Positions 11,578 to 22,190 are shown, counted from the first letter of the stretch. The stretch is 64,000 nt of DNA from Apus apus (GCF_020740795.1 NC_067301.1:6772501-6836500); one strand, 5' to 3'. A program made the numbers and translations. The notes: generated from the letters alone by a model not told the origin.

Positions 11578-14500
11578 AAGGAAAAACCAAATAAAAAACA
11601 ACAACAAAACCAACCAACTAAAGAAACAAACAAAAAAGCCCTTAAAATAATTCAGGCCAAGCCTGGGATGATTCAGAGAAGTTCAGGCCCTCTGCAGTGA
11701 GGTGTAAAGAACAAATGCATGTTTGAAGGGGCTGTTACACATCTTTGCTGCCAAGGGAACACAGTCACATGCAAATAGGGACAGGGATGTCCCCTAGACC
11801 CCATATGCCCTTCTCTTCCAAAATGCACTTGAGGATCCAGGGTATTTTTACCAAGCCAACAAGGTATTTTTAGTGACATGCAGCAACCCAGAGCTGGTGC
11901 TGGGGTAGGACTTGCCCAGTTTCAGTGGTCCATGACTTGAATACTGGGTCCTGCAGTCCAGTACACTTGCTGTGTGCACCAATCCCACCTGTGCATCGTT
12001 GTTGTTTCCATCTTGCCATTGAGTCTTGCCTTCTGCTCACTCTCCACCAGACTCAAAGTTTCCTGGACCATGATTCATCTCAAATTGTTCTCTTTCCCCT
12101 GGCACAGGTCTGCCCAGGAGGCTGAGATCTACCAGCCTGCTGTGGAGGGGCAACACCCAAGAGGCTCTTGCTCTTCTGAAAGATGATGTCTTGGTTGCTG
12201 ACCCTGGAACCAGGTCAGATATATTCACTTTCTGGGTCTGGGTTGTCCAGCTGATATCAGCCCCACCTGCAGTCTCCATGGCCAGTTCCCAAAGGAAGTT
12301 TCAGTCCTCTACCCATACACCTCTCTTAGGCTGGAAAGAGTCACTGGAGTCACTGGAGCTGCCATTGGGTTTTTAAATGTGTGTAGAGCCTGACTGAGAA
12401 GCGTAGATGAGGTAAATTGAACTGCTATAGTTAGGGCCAGTGAGCCTCCAGTTGTGAAAGATGCAACATTGGAAAAGCATGTTCATTTAATCCATTTAGA
12501 CCATCACAGATTTTGCCTAAAATCATGTTATGTGTGTAGACATTTGCATGTCTCTAAATTATCATAGAAACATAGAATGGTTTGAGTTGGAAGGGACCTT
12601 CAAAATCATCCAGACCCAACCCCCTGCATGGGCAGGGACACCTCCCACCAGCCCAGGTTGCTCCAAGCCCCATCCAACCTGCCCTTCAACACTGCCAGGG
12701 ATGGGGCAGCCACAGCTTCCCTGGGCAACCTGGGCCAGGCTCTCACCACCCTCACAGGGAAGAATTCCCTCCTCATGTCAACCTCAATCTCCCCTCTTCC
12801 AGTTTCAATCCATTCCCCCCATCCCTCCCTGCCCTTGTTCCAAGTCCCTCCCCAGCTTTCCTGGAGCCCCTTCAGGCATTGGAAGCTGCTCTAAGGTCTC
12901 CTGAAATCCTTCATACTCCAACTTATCTACAACCTCTATTAATGTTTGCACCAATTTCTATAGCCTGTTAAGTCCACTATCTGAGCTGCCAACACTCAAA
13001 CAGATGAACAGAAATGGAATAGACAGGAGATGAGGGAAAGGATTCAGACTAAGGGGGAAAATCTTCCTAAGTCTGCAAAATGTTTAGGGAATAGAATTAC
13101 ATTCATAAATCATTTTCCTTGGGTTGCTTAGGATTCTTGATGAAAATGACTTGAAATCTGCAGTCTTAGAAAACTCCTAGAAAGCTCAATCTCCATCTTA
13201 GCAACCTCATATTAACTTTAACCAACACAGGAGGCTACCAAAGATGTTCCTGAAAGGATTTTAAGACTTTAACCCCATCATCTTCTTTGGTATTTATATT
13301 ACACCCACCATTAAGGTGGGTATAATAAGGTATAATAAGGACATCCACTCATAGTCTCTCAACCCCTCACTACTTGACATGTTGATAGTTTTAATTCTGT
13401 CTCCCTTTTCCTGGATATACTTCCCAGCTGACAGCTCATTCTTCCCAAAGGATATTGCCATTCATTGATACATTGATACAGGGTACGTTGAATTTCAACT
13501 CCATTTCAGACATAACATTTGAGATCCAGAATGTATTTATTCTTGTGGTAGAAATAGTATCTATTCATCATGCTTTTATTCAGCTAGATGGGTTGGAAAC
13601 GGTTGAAGTGGTACCAAATATGTGATCTAAAGAGGCCTCAGTGAGACTTGTAGCTCCCCACAGTTAACAAAAAAAAAAACCAAGGTGGAAAATATTCATT
13701 TTGGAAGCATGTTTGAAAAAAAGTTGCCCGTTCATGTCTTCATGTCATTAAAGTTCTTTCAAGTATAAAGACTTAAATCACTTTATGGGTATTAAAGACT
13801 CGAGCATGCAGGTGACTTTAATGACTCAACATTGCTGAGTGCTGCTTTGTGGACTCTTAAGTGGTTTTTAAAGTGCTTTTACCATCTTAAGGTAGCTTAG
13901 GTGCTTGAGTGATTGGACCACGTTCAAGTGGCTTATCTGCCATTTTGAGACCTTTAAGGCAGCACCTCTAACTCTCAGCTCTGCTCTTAAAAAGAAGGGA
14001 TTTATGCTTTGGTGAACAATAATAAACAAAAACCCGGGATATGCAGATATGTAGGGTTTTGCACACAGTTTGGGCTTTTTTTTTAGTTTTCCATCTCCAC
14101 CTTTCTTTCTATACATCGTGGTTAAATAGCTCTACTGAGAATCCCTTAGGAAATTAAAGAAGCTTAAAGAGGGGAGATTGAGGTTGGACGTGAGGAGGAA
14201 ATTCTTCCCTGTGAGGGTGGTGAGACACTGGAACAGGCTGCCCAGGGAAGCTGTGGCTGCCCCATCCCTGGCAGTGTTGAAGGGCAGGTTGGATGGGGCT
14301 TGGAGCAACCTGGGCTGGTGGGAGGTGTCCCTGCCCATGCAGGGGGGTTGGATCTAGATGATCTTTAAGGTCCCTCCAACCCAAACCAGTCTGGGATTCG
14401 ATTAAATTTCTCTTCCTGGACTTAACAACCCATCAAGGCAACAACATTCCCTGTCTCTCTGTCCCTCCTTCAACCCTCCCGTCCCGTTAGCAAGTTATCT

Positions 14501-15603
14501 GACCAAACAAGGTGTTTTTTCCCCCCGGAGAGGAGAGCCCCGAGCCGCTGGTTTTGCCCCGTCACCCCCACAGCGTGTCCCCCTGAGGTCAGGCTGACGG
14601 GGGCACGTCCCTCTTCCCCTCCAGGTGCCACTACAGCAACTTGGCCTTCTCGCTGCTGGCGCACGTGCTGGCGGAGCAGGCGGCGGGCGGGCAGTACCAG
14701 CGCTGGGTGGCGGAGAACATCCTGGACCGCCTGGGCATGGAAGACACCGGCTTTGACATCTCGGCCCCCATCCGCTCTCAGATGGCCGTGGGCTTCTACA
14801 GCAGCCACCTGCCCGCCCCCCTCTACGACCTGGGCTGGTACAGACCCTCTGGCCAGATGTACTCCTCTGCGGCCGACCTCGCCAAGCTGGCAATGGTCTT
14901 CTTAGGCACCTACCACCGGCGTCTCCTCCAGCCCGACACGGTGAAGACGATGCTGACCCCTCTGCTGAAGTGCTCCAACGAGTACTTTGCCAACAAGACG
15001 GGCACCCCCTGGGAGATCAACGAGCAGCTGGGCTACGACGTCATCAGGAAGGATGGAGACCTCGATGGTTACTCGGCCACCTTCTCCCTCATCCCCAAGC
15101 TCCGCCTGAGCTTCATCGTGCTGATGGCAGGGCCCAGGCCTCAGGGTGGAGATCTGGTGTCTCAGACCTATGAGCATCTTATTCCTGCCATGGAGACAGC
15201 ATTCAGAGAAGCAGAGAAGAGCTTGGTCCCCCCTCCGAATCCAAGCCCTTATGTTGGCTACTACACCTATTCCAACTTGACTTTCTATGAGATTAAAGTT
15301 GGACCTGGTGGGGTGCTGCTCATGCAGCAGTTTGGACCTCACGTGGAACAGCTGATTCCTGAAAAGTACCGGACAATCAAGCTCCACCACCTGGAAGACC
15401 GTGTTTTCCAAGTTGTGTTCGACAAGGAGTTCCCATGTGTTCTGCACCTGGGCTCTGCCTCCATCTCCCTGGAGACCCAAAATGGGCAGCTCTTTAACTT
15501 TTACCCGTTTGATAGGAAGGGTTTGTCTCCTGGCTTTGATGCACCAGGGCTGAACACCTACAACGTGCTGCGTGTACTTCGCAAACCTGTGTTCTACACC
15601 TAA
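1983..15603 (+). CDS. LACTBL1: Beta-lactamase-like 1, whole gene (six coding exons)
   Basis: Coding joins are 1983-2088, 4467-4576, 7879-8036, 8933-9180, 12108-12213 and 14625-15603, giving about 568 residues with every exon phase consistent. Seen: a membrane helix near residues 7-27, SVSK at 128-131, YSN at 246-248 and KDG at 385-387 followed by DLDGY. These correspond to the nucleophile SxxK, the YxN and the KTG/HxG motifs of class C beta-lactamases, PBPs and LACTB. Four N-glycosylation sequons (NDT, NGS, NKT, NLT) lie after the helix, which fits a type II membrane protein with an outside or lumenal catalytic domain. The family is a vertebrate descendant of bacterial serine hydrolases; the substrate of LACTBL1 is not known to me. 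No frameshift or internal stop was found, so the gene looks functional. The exon joins are inferred from splice signals and family resemblance, not from transcripts. Confidence 0.9.
2122..2590 (-). mobile_element. CR1 LINE fragment (intron 1)
   Basis: Antisense copy starting with the inverted CR1 tail CATAGAATCACAGAACCATT and running through 'gggatcacccagtccaacc' and 'ctgggcagcctgtgccaggg'. This subfamily is also present at 8130, 28243 and 36147. The right-hand end (5' truncation) is approximate. Confidence 0.9.
3019..3130 (+). mobile_element. CR1 LINE, short 3' end (intron 1)
   Basis: Only the last ~110 bases of an element: 'accaggttggatggggct', 'ctgcccatgcagggggg', then 'cccttccaacc' and a single GTGATTCTAT tail. 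Confidence 0.88.
3975..4345 (-). mobile_element. CR1 LINE fragment (intron 1)
   Basis: Antisense. It starts ATCACAGAATCCCAGAG and continues with 'ggctggaagggacctctgg' and the 'ctagagcaggatgccctagagcag' block of an older subfamily. It lies about 120 bp before exon 2. Confidence 0.88.
4467..4576 (+). CDS. LACTBL1: LACTBL1 exon 2: linker after the membrane helix
   Basis: The acceptor TTTTCCAG ends at 4466. The reading frame continues from exon 1 through a split serine codon and gives a proline-rich stretch, [20 protein letters not shown], ending LEK. It is the stalk leading into the catalytic domain. The donor is GTCTGT, a weak match to consensus, yet it is the one that keeps the frame into exon 3. 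Length and phase (0 at the 3' side) both fit. Confidence 0.8.
4667..4716 (+). repeat. Minisatellite, 15-bp unit x3.3
   Basis: Perfect tandem copies of TGGGAATGGAGGAGG, about 90 bp inside intron 2. Confidence 0.9.
5288..5360 (+). repeat. Minisatellite, 21-bp unit x3.5
   Basis: Units CCTTTCACCTTTCCTTGAAT(C) at 5288, 5309 and 5330, then a half unit. The first two are identical and the third has two changes. Confidence 0.92.
6419..6598 (+). mobile_element. CR1 LINE 3' end (intron 2)
   Basis: Starts 'gagagccctgggacaggctg' and ends with 'gccttccaacccctgacatg', then GTGATTCTGTG. Same subfamily as 19059, 32815 and 46139. Confidence 0.9.
6874..7336 (-). mobile_element. CR1 LINE fragment (intron 2)
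   Basis: Antisense. It begins ATCACAGAATCATCCTGC and carries 'aggtccaaccatcacctgaa' and 'ctcagcctcctcttcttcca'. It closely matches the copy at 50886. Confidence 0.9.
7879..8036 (+). CDS. LACTBL1: LACTBL1 exon 3: start of catalytic fold
   Basis: Starts after TTCTCCAG with [20 protein letters not shown] and ends PNEYTIYR, with the arginine codon split across the intron. The helix followed by '[21 protein letters not shown]' type strands is the usual entry of the PF00144 beta-lactamase fold. Two glycosylation sequons are visible (NDT and NGS). The donor GTGAGC is strong. A CR1 copy sits only about 95 bp into the following intron. Confidence 0.92.
8130..8444 (+). mobile_element. CR1 LINE 3' end (intron 3)
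   Basis: Sense orientation, from 'ggtgctggtctcttctcaca' to a GTGATTCTATGATGATTCTA tail. It begins about 95 bp after the exon 3 donor. Confidence 0.92.
8933..9180 (+). CDS. LACTBL1: LACTBL1 exon 4: nucleophile SxxK motif
   Basis: The acceptor CTTCCCAG ends at 8932. The first residues after the split codon are [14 protein letters not shown], so Ser128 is the expected nucleophile and Lys131 its general base, in the position seen across class C-type serine hydrolases. Family-like sequence follows ([20 protein letters not shown]). A stretch of about 25 residues, beginning RLRDSEQ, is not obviously family-like. The exon ends with [13 protein letters not shown], equivalent to the 'TLRHLLTHTSGLP' region of related enzymes. 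The donor GTGAGA is good. Confidence 0.92.
9615..9894 (+). mobile_element. CR1 LINE 3' end (intron 4)
   Basis: Sense copy, 'ggtgacaggacaagggagaa' to 'ccattctattctgtgattc'. It belongs to the common 'ctgcccatgcaggggg' subfamily seen at 14162 and 42745. Confidence 0.92.
10630..10714 (-). mobile_element. CR1 LINE sliver, antisense (intron 4)
   Basis: A ~85-bp antisense piece ('ggatcatcaggttccaaccc' to 'cgtccaacctggg') without the terminal tail. Its reverse complement matches 10880-10970 in the sense copy that follows. Confidence 0.8.
10731..10999 (+). mobile_element. CR1 LINE 3' end (intron 4)
   Basis: Sense copy from 'gtgatgggacaaggggtgat' to 'cccttccaacctctaatgat' and TCTATGAATGAATC. It forms an inverted pair with 10630-10714. 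Confidence 0.9.
11547..11642 (+). repeat. Poly(A) and A-rich stretch (intron 4)
   Basis: An uninterrupted run of 29 A (11547-11575), then A-rich sequence with CAA repeats. The upstream sequence is not recognisable as a retrocopy, so this may be simple sequence rather than an insertion tail. Confidence 0.85.
12108..12213 (+). CDS. LACTBL1: LACTBL1 exon 5: loop between SxxK and YxN motifs
   Basis: Follows a CCCCTGGCACAG acceptor. The product reads [20 protein letters not shown] and then a KDD...ADPGTR segment. It joins exon 4 through a split glycine codon and exon 6 through a split arginine codon, so both phases agree. It is short, and the open frame alone would not reveal it. The donor is GTCAGA. 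In related enzymes this part lines the active-site entrance. Confidence 0.88.
12563..12905 (-). mobile_element. CR1 LINE fragment (intron 5)
   Basis: Antisense copy: CATAGAAACATAGAATGG, 'ggaagggaccttcaaaatca', then the 'gccagggatggggcagccac' block, ending near 'aagctgctctaaggtctcct'. Confidence 0.92.
12906..14161. other. Intron 5 unique sequence
   Basis: AT-rich unique DNA with no open frame of interest. A short duplicated GGTATAATAAGG lies at about 13318-13339. Nothing else is recognisable. Confidence 0.5.
14162..14403 (+). mobile_element. CR1 LINE 3' end (intron 5)
   Basis: Sense copy from 'gcttaaagaggggagattga' to 'ccagtctgggattcgatt'. It ends about 220 bp before the exon 6 acceptor, leaving the splice site intact. 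Confidence 0.9.
14625..15603 (+). CDS. LACTBL1: LACTBL1 exon 6: YSN and KDG motifs, C-terminal domain, stop
   Basis: Encodes the last 325 residues. It opens [18 protein letters not shown], placing the YxN tyrosine at 246, and continues with [20 protein letters not shown], typical of the family. The third motif is [12 protein letters not shown] (15049 onward), spaced like the HxGxxxGY form. From about residue 430 a beta-rich segment ([20 protein letters not shown]) resembles the accessory C-terminal domain of beta-lactamase-related hydrolases. The product ends [10 protein letters not shown] and stops at TAA 15601-15603. The first ~350 bases are much richer in G+C than the other exons. Confidence 0.95.
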
Positions 15604-18600
15604 AGGTCCCCTCTCCTTTCTCTCCACTCCTGGGATGTGGCTCCAAACCTTTTTCTTACCAGACTCTCCTGTCTGTGTGGCTTTATGGATGCCATTTAAA
15701 AAGGGAAAGAAGGTGGCAAATTACTCTTTTGCCTAAGAAATATGTCATGTTCCACTTCTAAAATTACTTCAGTGGCTTGTGATCCCTGGCAGAGCACACC
15801 AGGCAACTGGGCAGGCCTGTGGAAAAAAGAGGTGGGAACGTGCTGGATGGATGGTGTTTGGATGCCATAAAAAGAAAAGCCCAGCACTTAAGTCTTCAAG
15901 CTTACATTGTCTGTTTGATGGCCACTCTGGTTGCTGACTGGGATCACCAAAGGGCTGCAAATCTCCTGTGTCTCTCAGAAAATCTCTCTTCTTCAGTCCA
16001 AGGGTTTTTCTAGAGCTCTTCAGCAGCCCACCTACCACGAGCAACATTCCTCACCTGGCTTTGCCAAACACATTATGTCTAGGAAACAGCACCAGCCTGA
16101 TCCCAGACCCTGCTTGTGATACCTGGGAAGTGAGGGTCTGTTTCTTTTGTGGGTCACATGAAGGAAGCTGTGAAAGGAGTGAAGAGCAATGTGGTCCTGG
16201 CTTGACTCCATGGATTTCTGAAAAAGCCTGGTCACACCAAGGCTGTAGGAGCATTTGGGTATAGAGGATGAAGCTCACTCCTGTGAGCAGGGTCATAGGA
16301 ACATACACTGGTACATTCCAGCTGGGCTCAGGTTGGTGACTGTCTCTGGATAGAGGCAAGGGTGTGGCTGTGGGGTCTCAGAGCAGGAACGCATGGGAAC
16401 CTTTATGCACCTTTTGGGCAGGGTGTTGGGGTGGATATGGACCCCCTGTGTCCATGCATGTGTGAGGGAGGGTGCCAAGGGACAGCTCTGCATTCAGGAC
16501 AGGCACACCTGCCAGCCACCCGTAAAGCCACGGGTGCTTCTCCCTCCTTGTGCCCACTCAGTGACAAGGACGGATGATTTGTCACTAATGGCCAACACTA
16601 GATCACTGTGATGGGAACAGTGTCAGGCATGAGTGCAAGACAGGACAAGTGCCACCAGCAGAGGAGCCTTGGCTCCTGCAGTGGACCTTCCAGCTGAGGA
16701 GAGTAGTGTGATTGCAGCCCTGGAGCCTGAAACAAACACAAGCAGAGGGCTGGGGCAAGGAGACTCTTGCCCTGACATGAACAGCCTTGCTGCAGAGTCT
16801 GGCAATGGCTGCACAGCATGGAAATCCTGAAGGAAGTGCTAAAGGGTAGGCGTGCTGGGACAATCAAACACCCTCAGACAATCAGAGACCCTTCAAGGTG
16901 CATATTCTCCCCTGCCATAACTGGTATGAGGCTGGATCCTTGTGCAGAGTGACCTCCTGCTGCTGATTGTCCATGCAGAGTGGACATGTCTCAGAGAGGA
17001 CGAGGAAACAAATCTCCCTGCCTCCCTTCCCTCTTGCTGTCTCTCACTGGTTTCCCTCCACGTGCAGTCCTTCAGCTTCAGGTTTGGGTAGAGAAACCAT
17101 CACTGAAGGCCTAGAAATCTATGATGTGCAAACTTGGTCCCCTGCCCTTTTTTTCGGGTACTTTCAGTTCCCAGGTGACCACATGAAATCATGTCAACCT
17201 TGCCTTACAGGCAGTCTTGGTTGCTGCTGTCTCGGTTTCCTCTGGACTTTGTAGGTGATTTCATCCCTTGTACAGCCTCATGTATTCCAGGGTTTAATCT
17301 GGGCTGCAGCAGCAGCAATAAGCTCCATGTGAATCCTTGGTGCTGCCACGTGTGCTCATGCCCAGAGGTGTCTGTGCAGGCAGATCTGTTGCATCACAGA
17401 TGATTTCCCACTGAGGTGCCTCCACTCCGTCCTGACATGCCTGACACAACAATGCTCCTGGGGCTTTGAGCTCACCAGATGGGAGGTCTGATTGCAAGAC
17501 ACCTGAGTGATCTAAGCCTGGTCCGATTGAGTAAGGACTATGTGCTAGTTTGGGGCTGTTCTTCTTGCTGTGGAACAGAAGAAGTGATGATTTAACTGTC
17601 AGCTACATCTCAAAGCTTCCAAGCAAAACTAGGATTTATATCCCATGTCCCTCCCTGGTCAGGATGAAACACCCCACTAGACTATCTGCACCTGCCTGAC
17701 GAGAGGATAAGATCTCTAACTTTTTCATCAGTAATGGAGACATTACCCAGTCTTTCCTTTTCTGGTGGGTCGCCCTCAAACCTGTGCACTGACACCTTTT
17801 GGTGCTCTGGTTTGAGCCCCTAACAAGGTGCAAGTCTCTGCTGTTCCTGCAGCAAAGCTCATCCCACCAACCCCTGGGTCATTGGGAAGGTCAAGAGGAG
17901 CTTCCTGCACTGCCCCTCTGTGTGGGCAGGAGAGGGAACCTGGTATGGAGAGGAGAAAGGAGACCTTGGAATGCCTGTAGATTTGGGAGAGGCAGGAGGA
18001 GTTTTGGAGGACCCCAGCCATCCACAGAGAGCAGCCAGAGTCACAACACTGAGTCGATGCTACAAACACAAACGTCCAGTGTCTTCCTGTCACTTCATGC
18101 CCAAGACTTCCCTGAGAGAAGCAGATTCAGCCTCTGTGACCTGACTGGCAGCAGCAGCTCCTTTCCACCAGCTTTCACAGCTGCTCCCAAGCTTTCCCTT
18201 TTAACACAGAAGCCAAGTTACCTTTCTGAAGGATTTGTTAAGCTTTTGTGTACGTCTGTTGCTGAATTAAAAGATTACATCTAAAATATCCCAACGTTGT
18301 TTCACCTGTGTCAGAGACTGGCTCCAACAACAAGTACATCAAACATGTAAAGATCTACCCAGCTGCTCTCTTTCACAGAGGTGTCTCCTCGGGAAGGTGA
18401 TGAGATGTGTCTGCAGCAGCCTATAGAAACCACAGGCTTAAAAATGGGTTTATAATTACTCACCAGGGGACCAAAAAAATCAAATATGCTTCATTAACAT
18501 TCCTGGCATCAGAGACAAAACCAAAATGTATTGGGCTCAGGAGACCAAACTCTGCTCTAAGGGGCACTGATGACACCACATCATATTGTAAGAGTGTTCC

Positions 18601-19055
18601 TGGAAACTGTATTTAGTCCACAAGTTAAAAGACTCTGAGCCACTAAGAATTAGATCAATCTGACAAATTCTAAGCAGCTACCTGAGCTACCTTTAAATAT
18701 CTTTCTGCTCCCTGAGATTTCATTACTCTAGTCAGTAGAGCAAGTTCATCCCATCCTGAAGCACATATTTAGAATAAGTTGATGAATCACACTCTATGAG
18801 TCCCCAACCTCCAGCTGGTTGAGAAGGACCCAGCCCCTATCACAAGCAACTGATCAGTCCAAAGTGAAACACTTTTCCTGCCAGGTAAGGGCAAGTTCTC
18901 AACTTGCTGCATCAGCTTGATGCCATCCTGGCAGAACGTTAGTTCAGACAACTCCTTCCCTTTTAGAACAACTCCACCTTCAGGAATATCAGCTCAAGAG
19001 AGGATGATGGCAAGCTTCAAGCTTCAACCTACATTTTGAAAACAGAAGCTTCATT
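15604..19055. other. 3' UTR of LACTBL1 and intergenic flank
   Basis: The LACTBL1 3' UTR must start at 15604, but I found no AATAAA close by. The nearest plausible poly(A) signal is ATTAAA at 18266-18271, followed by a GT-rich patch, which would make a ~2.7-kb UTR. This is weak. No repeats or exons were recognised. Confidence 0.4.
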
Positions 19056-19058
19056 TTG

Positions 19059-19489
19059 AGGACGATGAGGGGACTGGAACACCTGCCTGGTGAGGAAAGG
19101 CTGAGAGACCTGGGGCTGTTCAGTCTGGAGAGGAGAAGCCTGAGGGGGGATCTAATGAATGTCTATCAATCCATGAGGGCATCAAAAGGCAGGGACAAGC
19201 TCTTGTCACTTGTGCCCTGGGACAGGATGAGGGGCAATGGATTCAAACTGGAGCCCAGGAAGTTCCACCTCAAGATGAGGAAGAACTTCTTTGCTGTGAG
19301 GGTGACAGAGCCCTGGGACAGGCTGCCCAGAGAGGCTGTGGAGTCTCCTTCTCTGGAGACTTTCCAGACCTGTCTGGATGCCTTTCTGAGTGACCTGCCC
19401 TGGTTTTGGTCCTGCTCTGGCAGGGGGGTTGGACTTGATGATCTTCAAAGGTCCCTTCCAACCCCTGATATTCTGTGATTCTGTGATTT
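19059..19489 (+). mobile_element. CR1 LINE 3' part
   Basis: Sense copy. Its translation includes [20 protein letters not shown], the C-terminal end of CR1 ORF2, then the 3' UTR block and a GTGATTCTGTGATT tail. The coding part is still open, which suggests a young copy. Confidence 0.94.
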
Positions 19490-21584
19490 CTTCATACTCC
19501 TCTTTGACCAGAGCAACATGGCCCAGCTCCTGACTGGACAGCATCTTTGCAGAGCTTTTCTCTTTTGATGATGGGAGTTAGATGATGTGTCTGTCTGCCT
19601 GTAATTACCACTAGAGCAGGACTCAGCAAAAAATGATAGTTAGGCTGGGAAGGACTGGGCTTTGGTGTCAGAGTCAAAAGTCTTTGATTAACTCCAGGCT
19701 TCCTGCTTTCCTCCTCAGCAATGTATTGATGTTCTTGCCACAGAGGGATGTGTTAAGCCCCTGTGATATCAAATACAAGCTTTTTGACCTTTCAGTTCTG
19801 CAGGAGCTTGTAGGACTTGTTTAAAAAGAAATGGCAGCATCCAACCTTGGAGGGAGAGAAGAGGCTCAGAGAGCTGCTGGGTCAAAGCCAGGCCCTGTCT
19901 CCTTTTCACCCACTAAGTGAAAACATATTGAAGTTTCAAATACATTGAAAGACCAACAGATGTTTCAGCAGTTCACTGCTGGCAGGAAAGCTCCAATATA
20001 CACTGCTATTAGGTGCCATTCTCACTCCAGAGAAGGTCATCTATGCTTCAAACTGCAGAGGCTCAGAGCCTGTTTGCAAGTTTAATCCTTTCCTGTCCAT
20101 TTGCTTCTGCCTTGATGAAGAGCTGACATCTCCTGCCTTGGTTTCCAGAGCTGCAGATCAGCAGGGGCGAAGAAAAGAGATGCCAGGAAATCTCCAGCAC
20201 TGTCTCCAGAGAAGTGAGACCATCTCCATTTACATTAAATAGGCATTTGTGCAGCCCAGATGAGCATGAGCTGTTGGATTAATGTGACAGTGGCTCTCTG
20301 TAGGGCTCATCCTTGCAGACATAACAGTGTCATGTCACCTGCATGGACAACTCCTGCTTCAGCTCACCAGGTAAAATCCCCCTTTTTTTGCATGAAAGAG
20401 CTCTTAGTTTCAGGCCTACCTGGCTCTTGGGCTCCTGGTCTGGAGGACAAACTGTGGGCAGTTTCCACTATCAATATGAGACAGAGCTGGTGTCCAAAGT
20501 CCAGGGTCATCACATGAACTCCATGTTCAAGAGAAAAGCATCTTATAGTGGTGTCCTGGTCTTGCAGCTCCCAGGGGAGGGGGAGATGGCACCTCCAGCT
20601 CCACAGCAGAACAGGTCTTGGCAGTATCTATTGAAATGAGAGGCTGCAGATGATAGGATTTGTGTCAGAACTCAAGACAAAAATCCTTAGCAGAAGGGGG
20701 ACACCCTGGAAGACCATGTGCACCAGGTCTGCTGAGGGGACACCCGAGCTCCACAGCAGCCTCTCTACCTCAAACACCATCCAGCATGTGATGAGCACCA
20801 CAACCATCACACATGCAGGCATGGGGAATCAGGAAACGAGAGAGACAGAAACTGTTAAACAAAAACAGAGCTCAGAACTGGAGAGAACTGGCTGTGAAAT
20901 GCTGAGAAGGGTCCCTCTGGACTTCCAGGGACCCTGGACAGAAAAGCTGCCTGTTGGTAGGTGAGGGATTGCTCCAGTGGGACACACTGAAGTGCAGCTC
21001 AAACCATCTGGGGCTTTTTAATCAGGTAGTGGTTTGGTTTTCATCTTGTGGAATATAATGACTGAGAAGTGAAACAAATTTGCCACAGGAGGGTATCACC
21101 CAGCAGGGACTGGAGAGCCTGGATGGGGAGGGAGCAAGAGAAAGGACTTCACATTCCCTAGAAAGAAAGATCTGCCAACCTGATGCTAACAGTAGGTCTC
21201 AATATAAAGGAAAATAAATCTCAGGGTCTTCAGGTTTGAAGTAAAAGGGGAACATGAATGAGGAGCCCAAGAAAGGCTCTGCTTTTTGCTCCTAGTGGGG
21301 TTTTTCCATCTGTTGCCACAGTCTGAACGAGGCAGAATGGCAAGAGCTGAGCCCTGGTCCCCTGAAAGCACTGGAGAGCTGTCCAGATCTGGGCTCAGTA
21401 GGATTTGTCCTGGTTTGGGAGTCCCCAAGGAGCTGAGGGAAGGTGTTTCAGATCCCTGTGAACAAGCAACGTGAACCAGGCCATTCCATGTTGTTACTTC
21501 CACAGGCTATAACTGGTGCCTATTTTCACCAGCTGGGACATTGACATCCATAAGTTTCCTAGTAGGCAGAATTCCCAGGTATTC
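19490..21584. other. Intergenic, nothing recognised
   Basis: Unique sequence with only short open frames lacking domain signatures or splice context. No mobile element signature was seen. Confidence 0.5.
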
Positions 21585-22190
21585 TCCAGCAGAGGTGCAG
21601 GACAACCTCCCTTGACCTACTGTCCACACTCTTTTTACTGCACCCCAGGATGGCATTGACCTTCTTGGCCTCCAGGACACACTGCTGGCTCATGGTCAGC
21701 CTGTTGCCCACCAGGACTCGGGTCCTGCTCTCCAGCAGCTCAGCCCCCAACCTGTGCTGATCCCATGGGGTTGTTCTTCTCCAGGTACAGAACTTTACAC
21801 TTGCCCTTTTTGCACCTCATGAGGTTCCTCTCTGCCCAGCTCTCCAGCCTGTCCAGGTCACCCTGGATGGCAGCACAGCCCTCTGGGGTCTCAGCCACCC
21901 CTCCCAGTTTGGTGTCATCAGTGAACGTGCTGAGGGGACACTCTGTCCCTTCACCCAGGTCATTAATTAATATATTGAACACAACTGGACCCAGTACAGA
22001 CCCTAGAGGACCCCACTAGACCCTAGTTGAACAGGTCCCCAACTAGACTCTGCCCCACTTACCACAACTCTCTGAGCTCTGTCCTTCAACCCCTTCCCAA
22101 TCCATCTCACTGCCCTACCACCAAATCCACACTGGTTGAGTTTGGCTGTGGGAGACTGTGTCAAAAGCCTTGCTGAAATGGAGTTGCTCC
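21585..22190 (-). mobile_element. CR1 LINE internal part with RT remnant
   Basis: Antisense and lacking the 3' tail. The minus-strand frame 21982-21740 reads MFNILINDLGEGTECPLSTF, then TDDTKLGG, the CR1 reverse transcriptase catalytic block (FTDD in place of the usual [FY]xDD form). It continues with [15 protein letters not shown] and KGKCKVL. The RT frame is broken on both sides, so it is a relic. Confidence 0.92.

Noticed and set aside
11547..11642. Poly(A) tail of a processed pseudogene in intron 4
   Set aside because: Sequence upstream of the A-run is not coding-like and I recognise no parent gene.
14902..15627. 241-codon minus-strand frame
   Set aside because: Antisense shadow of LACTBL1 exon 6.
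18266..18271. ATTAAA as the LACTBL1 poly(A) signal
   Set aside because: 2.7 kb from the stop codon and a common hexamer; too weak to call as a feature.
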